DNA of 64,000 nucleotides. Origin: Gammaproteobacteria bacterium. Its GTDB lineage: Bacteria > Pseudomonadota > Gammaproteobacteria > Pseudomonadales > Azotimanducaceae. Of this stretch, positions 63,504 through 64,000 are shown in pieces (positions within the stretch are counted from its first letter, which is position 1; every line of letters begins with the position of its first letter). Both the position numbers and the translations under genes were made by a program. The DNA is taken from the NCBI GenBank assembly GCA_021773565.1, contig JAJFJZ010000026.1:124001-188000 (forward strand), read 5' to 3'. The notes below the pieces were generated by a model. It saw only the letters and a program-made list of their open reading frames with translations. It had not been told where the DNA came from and made no database searches.

Positions 63504-64000
63504 AACATTGCATGAAGCTGCGGAAACATTTCCCCCTGATACGCGATTCAGACCAGATATACCTTGATAGCGCGGCAACCACGCAGAAACCGGTCCAGGT
63601 TCTGGATGCCGTTCGTGATTATTATAATGCGCACAATGCCAACGTTCATCGTGCGGCGCATGCATTAAGTGAAGACGCTACAAATAGATTCGAAAACGCA
63701 CGTAACGCGGTTGCCGGTTTCATAAATGCCGGGTCTTCCAGCGAAATTATATGGACACGTGGAACCACTGAAGCCATCAACCTGGTTGCAAACAGTTATG
63801 CGGGCTCTCACCTTAAAGCAGGTGATGAAATATTGATAACTCACATGGAACATCATTCCAATATCGTTCCATGGCAGCTCATAGCACAGCGCACCGGTGC
63901 AATTATCAAAGCAGTGAAAGTCCATAAAAATGCTTCACTGGATATGGATGACTTTTACAGGAAACTTGGTAAACGGACAAAGCTGGTAGCACTTGTGCAT
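63491..64000 (+). CDS. sufS: Cysteine desulfurase SufS, 3' end outside window
   Basis: 170 codons of an open frame cut by the window edge. It begins MGAVEHCMKLRKHFPLIRDS and continues YLDSAATTQKP, NVHRAAHALSE and EIIWTRGTTEAINLVANSY, then HMEHHSNIVPWQ; these are the N-terminal half of SufS/CsdA class II cysteine desulfurase. The PLP-binding Lys and active Cys lie beyond the edge. GGAGG upstream inside sufD is a fair ribosome binding site. Extracts sulfur from cysteine and passes it to SufE/SufBCD. Confidence 0.93.
   Translation, partial: MGAVEHCMKLRKHFPLIRDSDQIYLDSAATTQKPVQVLDAVRDYYNAHNANVHRAAHALSEDATNRFENARNAVAGFINAGSSSEIIWTRGTTEAINLVANSYAGSHLKAGDEILITHMEHHSNIVPWQLIAQRTGAIIKAVKVHKNASLDMDDFYRKLGKRTKLVALVH

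Noticed and set aside
1-64000. Mobile elements, phage remnants, tRNA or rRNA genes
   Set aside because: No transposase, integrase, terminal repeats or recognisable tRNA/rRNA seen in the intergenic stretches; gene order is that of a stable chromosome core.

Overview
The window is chromosomal DNA from a Gram-negative gammaproteobacterium. It encodes Kdo/lipid A synthesis and export (kdsB, lpxK, msbA), the LolCDE lipoprotein-release system, an RNase E with a long leader, and a PilZ protein almost identical in pattern to the type IV pilus PilZ of Pseudomonas. The order of the first half (pilZ, holB, tmk, mltG, fabF, acpP, rpmF, yceD, maf, rluC, rne, murB, kdsB, lpxK, exbD, exbB, comEC, DUF2062, lolE/D/C) follows the Pseudomonas/Cellvibrio-type chromosome with local losses and fusions. 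I see no insertion sequence, phage gene, CRISPR array, tRNA or rRNA.

Layout. 1-3.2 kb: two proline-peptide hydrolases (end of PepQ and a cytoplasmic DPP-IV-like enzyme). 3.2-10.5 kb: on the minus strand, the fatty-acid/cell-cycle operon acpP-fabF-mltG-tmk-holB-pilZ, preceded by rpmF and yceD, with maf facing away and rluC converging on it. plsX, fabD, fabG and pabC are absent from their usual places. 10.5-13.8 kb: a 0.6 kb leader and rne, whose scaffold domain holds two tandem-repeat arrays. 13.8-19.5 kb: the minus-strand operon exbB-exbD-msbA/lpxK-kdsB-murB, in which MsbA and LpxK are one 964-residue polypeptide. 19.6-24.7 kb: galU, a doubtful reading frame, clpB with a sigma-32 promoter, and a PilZ protein fused to a degenerate Nudix domain. 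24.7-32.3 kb: comEC, a DUF2062 protein, lolCDE, nqrM and apbE, but no nqrA-F. 32.3-45.8 kb: metabolic and small genes (histidine phosphatase, MFS transporter, split spermidine-synthase-like pair, acyl-CoA synthetase, gamma-glutamyltransferase, AlaA). This part ends with a minus-strand operon tusA-epmC-FAD oxidoreductase-ATP/NAD kinase-RNA methyltransferase.

45.9-59.2 kb is the most unusual part: twelve tightly packed plus-strand genes that look like one envelope machine. They encode a TPR/TonB-C exported protein, four lipoproteins, a membrane-anchored TPR protein, a membrane-anchored PEGA-repeat protein ending in a catalytically dead formylglycine-generating-enzyme fold, a small exported protein, a TolQ/ExbB/MotA-type proton-channel protein, an actin/Hsp70-fold-like protein, and two von Willebrand A proteins. 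Each VWA protein begins with an ExbD-like transmembrane helix carrying an aspartate, followed by a coiled coil. The simplest reading is a proton-motive-force-driven system in which the ExbD partner carries a VWA head instead of a TonB- or peptidoglycan-binding domain. I know of no description of it.

59.2-64 kb: a methyltransferase and the start of a suf iron-sulfur operon (sufB, sufC, sufD, sufS cut by the window edge), with a convincing IscR type-1 operator upstream of sufB.
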